A DNA stretch of 64,000 nt from Cinclus cinclus. Lineage: Eukaryota; Chordata; Aves; Passeriformes; Cinclidae. Positions 62,100 to 64,000 of this stretch are shown here, in pieces; position 1 is the first letter of the stretch; every line of letters begins with the position of its first letter. Location: contig NC_085073.1 of NCBI RefSeq assembly GCF_963662255.1, positions 6,317,598 through 6,381,597 on the forward strand. The letters run 5' to 3'. The notes below the pieces were generated by a model that saw only the letters and a program-made list of their open reading frames with translations, was not told the origin of the DNA and did not search any database. A program made the translations under genes and the position numbers.

Positions 62100-64000
62100 A
62101 GTGGTGACACGCACATGGCCCAGCCCGCGGCTGCTTTTCCTGGGAATCCCGGCTGGGTCCTGCCCGGGATCCGGGATCCATCCCGCACCGATCCCGGTGG
62201 CACCGCAGGGTCGGGATGTCCCCGTGCCACCCCAGACTGTCTCAGTCCCGGCGGGGCTGGTGCTGGATTGTGGATTCGTGGATCGCGAGGAGGGTGGAAC
62301 CGTTCTGTCCCGGGGACACCGCCCGGCTGTGGGGACACCGCGCGCGGGGGTGGCAGCGGCCTCGGCAGGGCTGGCCCTTCCCGTGGCACTTGTCCTGACC
62401 CCGGGAGAAACTTTTTGCTGGCTCGGCATCTTCCCGAGGGTGCGGAGAGGGGCAGAGGGCACGGAACGGGGGGGACAGGAGCAGGGCCGTGCGGGATGTG
62501 TCCCCTGCGTGCGCCAAGGGCAGCGGTGACAGCCGGGTGGCCCCAGAGGAGCCGAGCTGGGTCCTGTCCCTGCTGTGGGAGGATTTTGGGGACAGCTGAG
62601 CTTCCCCAGGTGCTGCCGGCTCGGCCTTTCCCGCTTTTCCCGCCGCGAAAGCAAATCCTGCAGGAATGCTGATGCCAGGGAAGGCCACGGCTCAGCCGTG
62701 TGACCCCAAAACCCGAACCCCGAGCCGCCAGCGGCATCCATGGGGTGGGGTCAGGGACCCCCATCCCACAAACCCCGGCTCCGCAGCCGCCCGGGAAGAG
62801 GCTGGAAACACAAAGAGCAACTTCGGTGTTTAACATTTAAAGAAATCCCGGCTGTTTGCTCAGCGAGGAGCCGGCTCTGAGTAAACACCCCGAGCAGGAT
62901 TTCTACTCCCAGGAGGATTTCTACTCCTGGCGTTCACGCGGCTCTCCGCGGGCTCTCGCTGCCACCAGCCCGGGGTGGCACCGCGGGTGGGGACACCTCG
63001 GCTCGGGGTTGGTGGCCCTGAGTTGTCACTGGATGCCCCGCGGGCCATGGAGGAGGAGGATGGAGAAGAGGAAGATCGCAGGAAGGGGGAAGGGAGCGAG
63101 ATCCCATAGTTGTTTTCTCCCCTCCCCAAATCTCCTTGTTTTGCTTTTCGATGGGAAAAAATCGCCTGGGGACAAAAAGAAGATGGGTGGAAAGGGCAAA
63201 ACAAATCTTTCAAGAAGTGGGAGAACTCAGCAGGGTGGTCTGGAGCCTTGGGGGGTGTGTGAGGACAGCCAGGGACACCTTTGTCCCCCGGTGCTGGGTG
63301 TTCTGGACGTCCCCATCCCGCACCCACCAAGGTCACAGCGCTGTCTTTTTGTCTCGGGAGAGCTCCTGGACCCCCAAAAATCACAAATTAACATTTCAAC
63401 GGGAGCAGCTGGAACCTCCCGAGCCCCAAAGTGCCCAAGAATTTCTATGTTTTTCCCCCTGAAGCAGGAAAAAAAAGGAAAAGTTTGGTGCTGGCGAGGC
63501 TGTCCGGGAGGAATTTCCTTCCCGGAGCATCTCCGAGCAGGGTTGAAGAAGCCGCTGTCGGTGCCTTAGAGCAGCCCCGGGGATGCTTTGGGATTTTCCA
63601 GCTCCTGGGAGATTTATCTGGGCAAAGGTGCATCCCGCTGTCCATTCCTGACCCCGGGAATTTCCCGGGTCACCTCCTTGTCCCCTCCCAGGAGCTGGCT
63701 TTGGGGACAGAGCGCCCCGCGGAGCTGCCACAGTGGGGAAGGAGCTGGCAAAGCTTTTTTCTTGAGAAGAAATCAGATAAAAAGAGATTTTGCGTCCCCT
63801 AAAAAGGCCCTTTGCCAGCACCGAACACGGGGGGGGTCTCTTTATTTCTCGGCTTTTCGCTCTTTCTATTTTCGTCCCATAAAAGCACAGAAGGGACAGA
63901 AGGAAGCAGCAAGGGCTGGAAAATGGAGCAGCAAGGATGGGGGGGTCTGAGGCAGAGACTCAGTTTGGGGCAGCTGGGGAGGTGTGGGGGGCTCCTGGTG
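62100..64000. other. gene-free stretch to the window end
   Basis: Unique GC-rich sequence with no recognisable exon, RNA gene or mobile element. The AT-richer parts (62810-62935, 63770-63880) have no clear motif. Confidence 0.4.

Overview
This is nuclear DNA from a vertebrate, most likely a bird (a GC-rich microchromosome; a non-avian reptile is not excluded). Split coding exons with GT-AG introns, CpG-island promoters, poly(A) signals and very dense mini- and microsatellites are visible. The recognisable genes match human 19p13.11, which corresponds to chicken chromosome 28. That placement rests on remembered synteny, not on a search.

Layout. 1-14 kb: no protein gene recognised. There are CpG-rich blocks, AT-rich islands that look like conserved non-coding elements, and, on the minus strand at about 2.64-2.71 kb, a clear mir-9 hairpin. 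14.0-18.2 kb (minus): MEF2B, eight coding exons resolved, 405 codons, with a poly(A) signal at 14.03 kb. A likely distal MEF2B promoter and 5' non-coding exon lie at about 25.3-25.6 kb, marked by three perfect octamers. 19.7-21.9 kb: two large satellite arrays. 28.9-34.9 kb (plus): a four-TM gene that looks like TMEM221, with a frameshift in exon 1, a GC-AG intron, and introns and 3' flank filled with minisatellites. 39.15-43.23 kb (minus): BORCS8. 43.6-50.4 kb (plus): RFXANK, divergent from BORCS8 across a shared CpG promoter. 51.1-53.0 kb (minus): NR2C2AP, tail-to-tail with RFXANK and containing a U12-type AT-AC intron. 53.3-64 kb: no coding exon recognised. A CpG promoter at 58.7-59.13 kb with a donor on the plus strand sits where NCAN exon 1 is expected; homeodomain-type AT-rich elements lie on both sides.

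Main points. (1) The mir-9/MEF2B linkage: in human, mir-9 genes lie on the chromosome arms carrying MEF2D, MEF2C and MEF2A, so this looks like the fourth member of that set, with no human counterpart that I know of beside MEF2B. (2) The AT-AC intron of NR2C2AP has near-consensus 5' and branch sequences and gives a protein of the family's length. (3) The octamer promoter upstream of MEF2B fits that gene's germinal-centre B-cell biology. (4) This MEF2B keeps an IKxExxSP phospho-SUMO switch that I do not recall in human MEF2B. Most very long open frames in the window are translations of tandem repeats and are not genes. I saw no prokaryotic, phage, CRISPR or viral gene.
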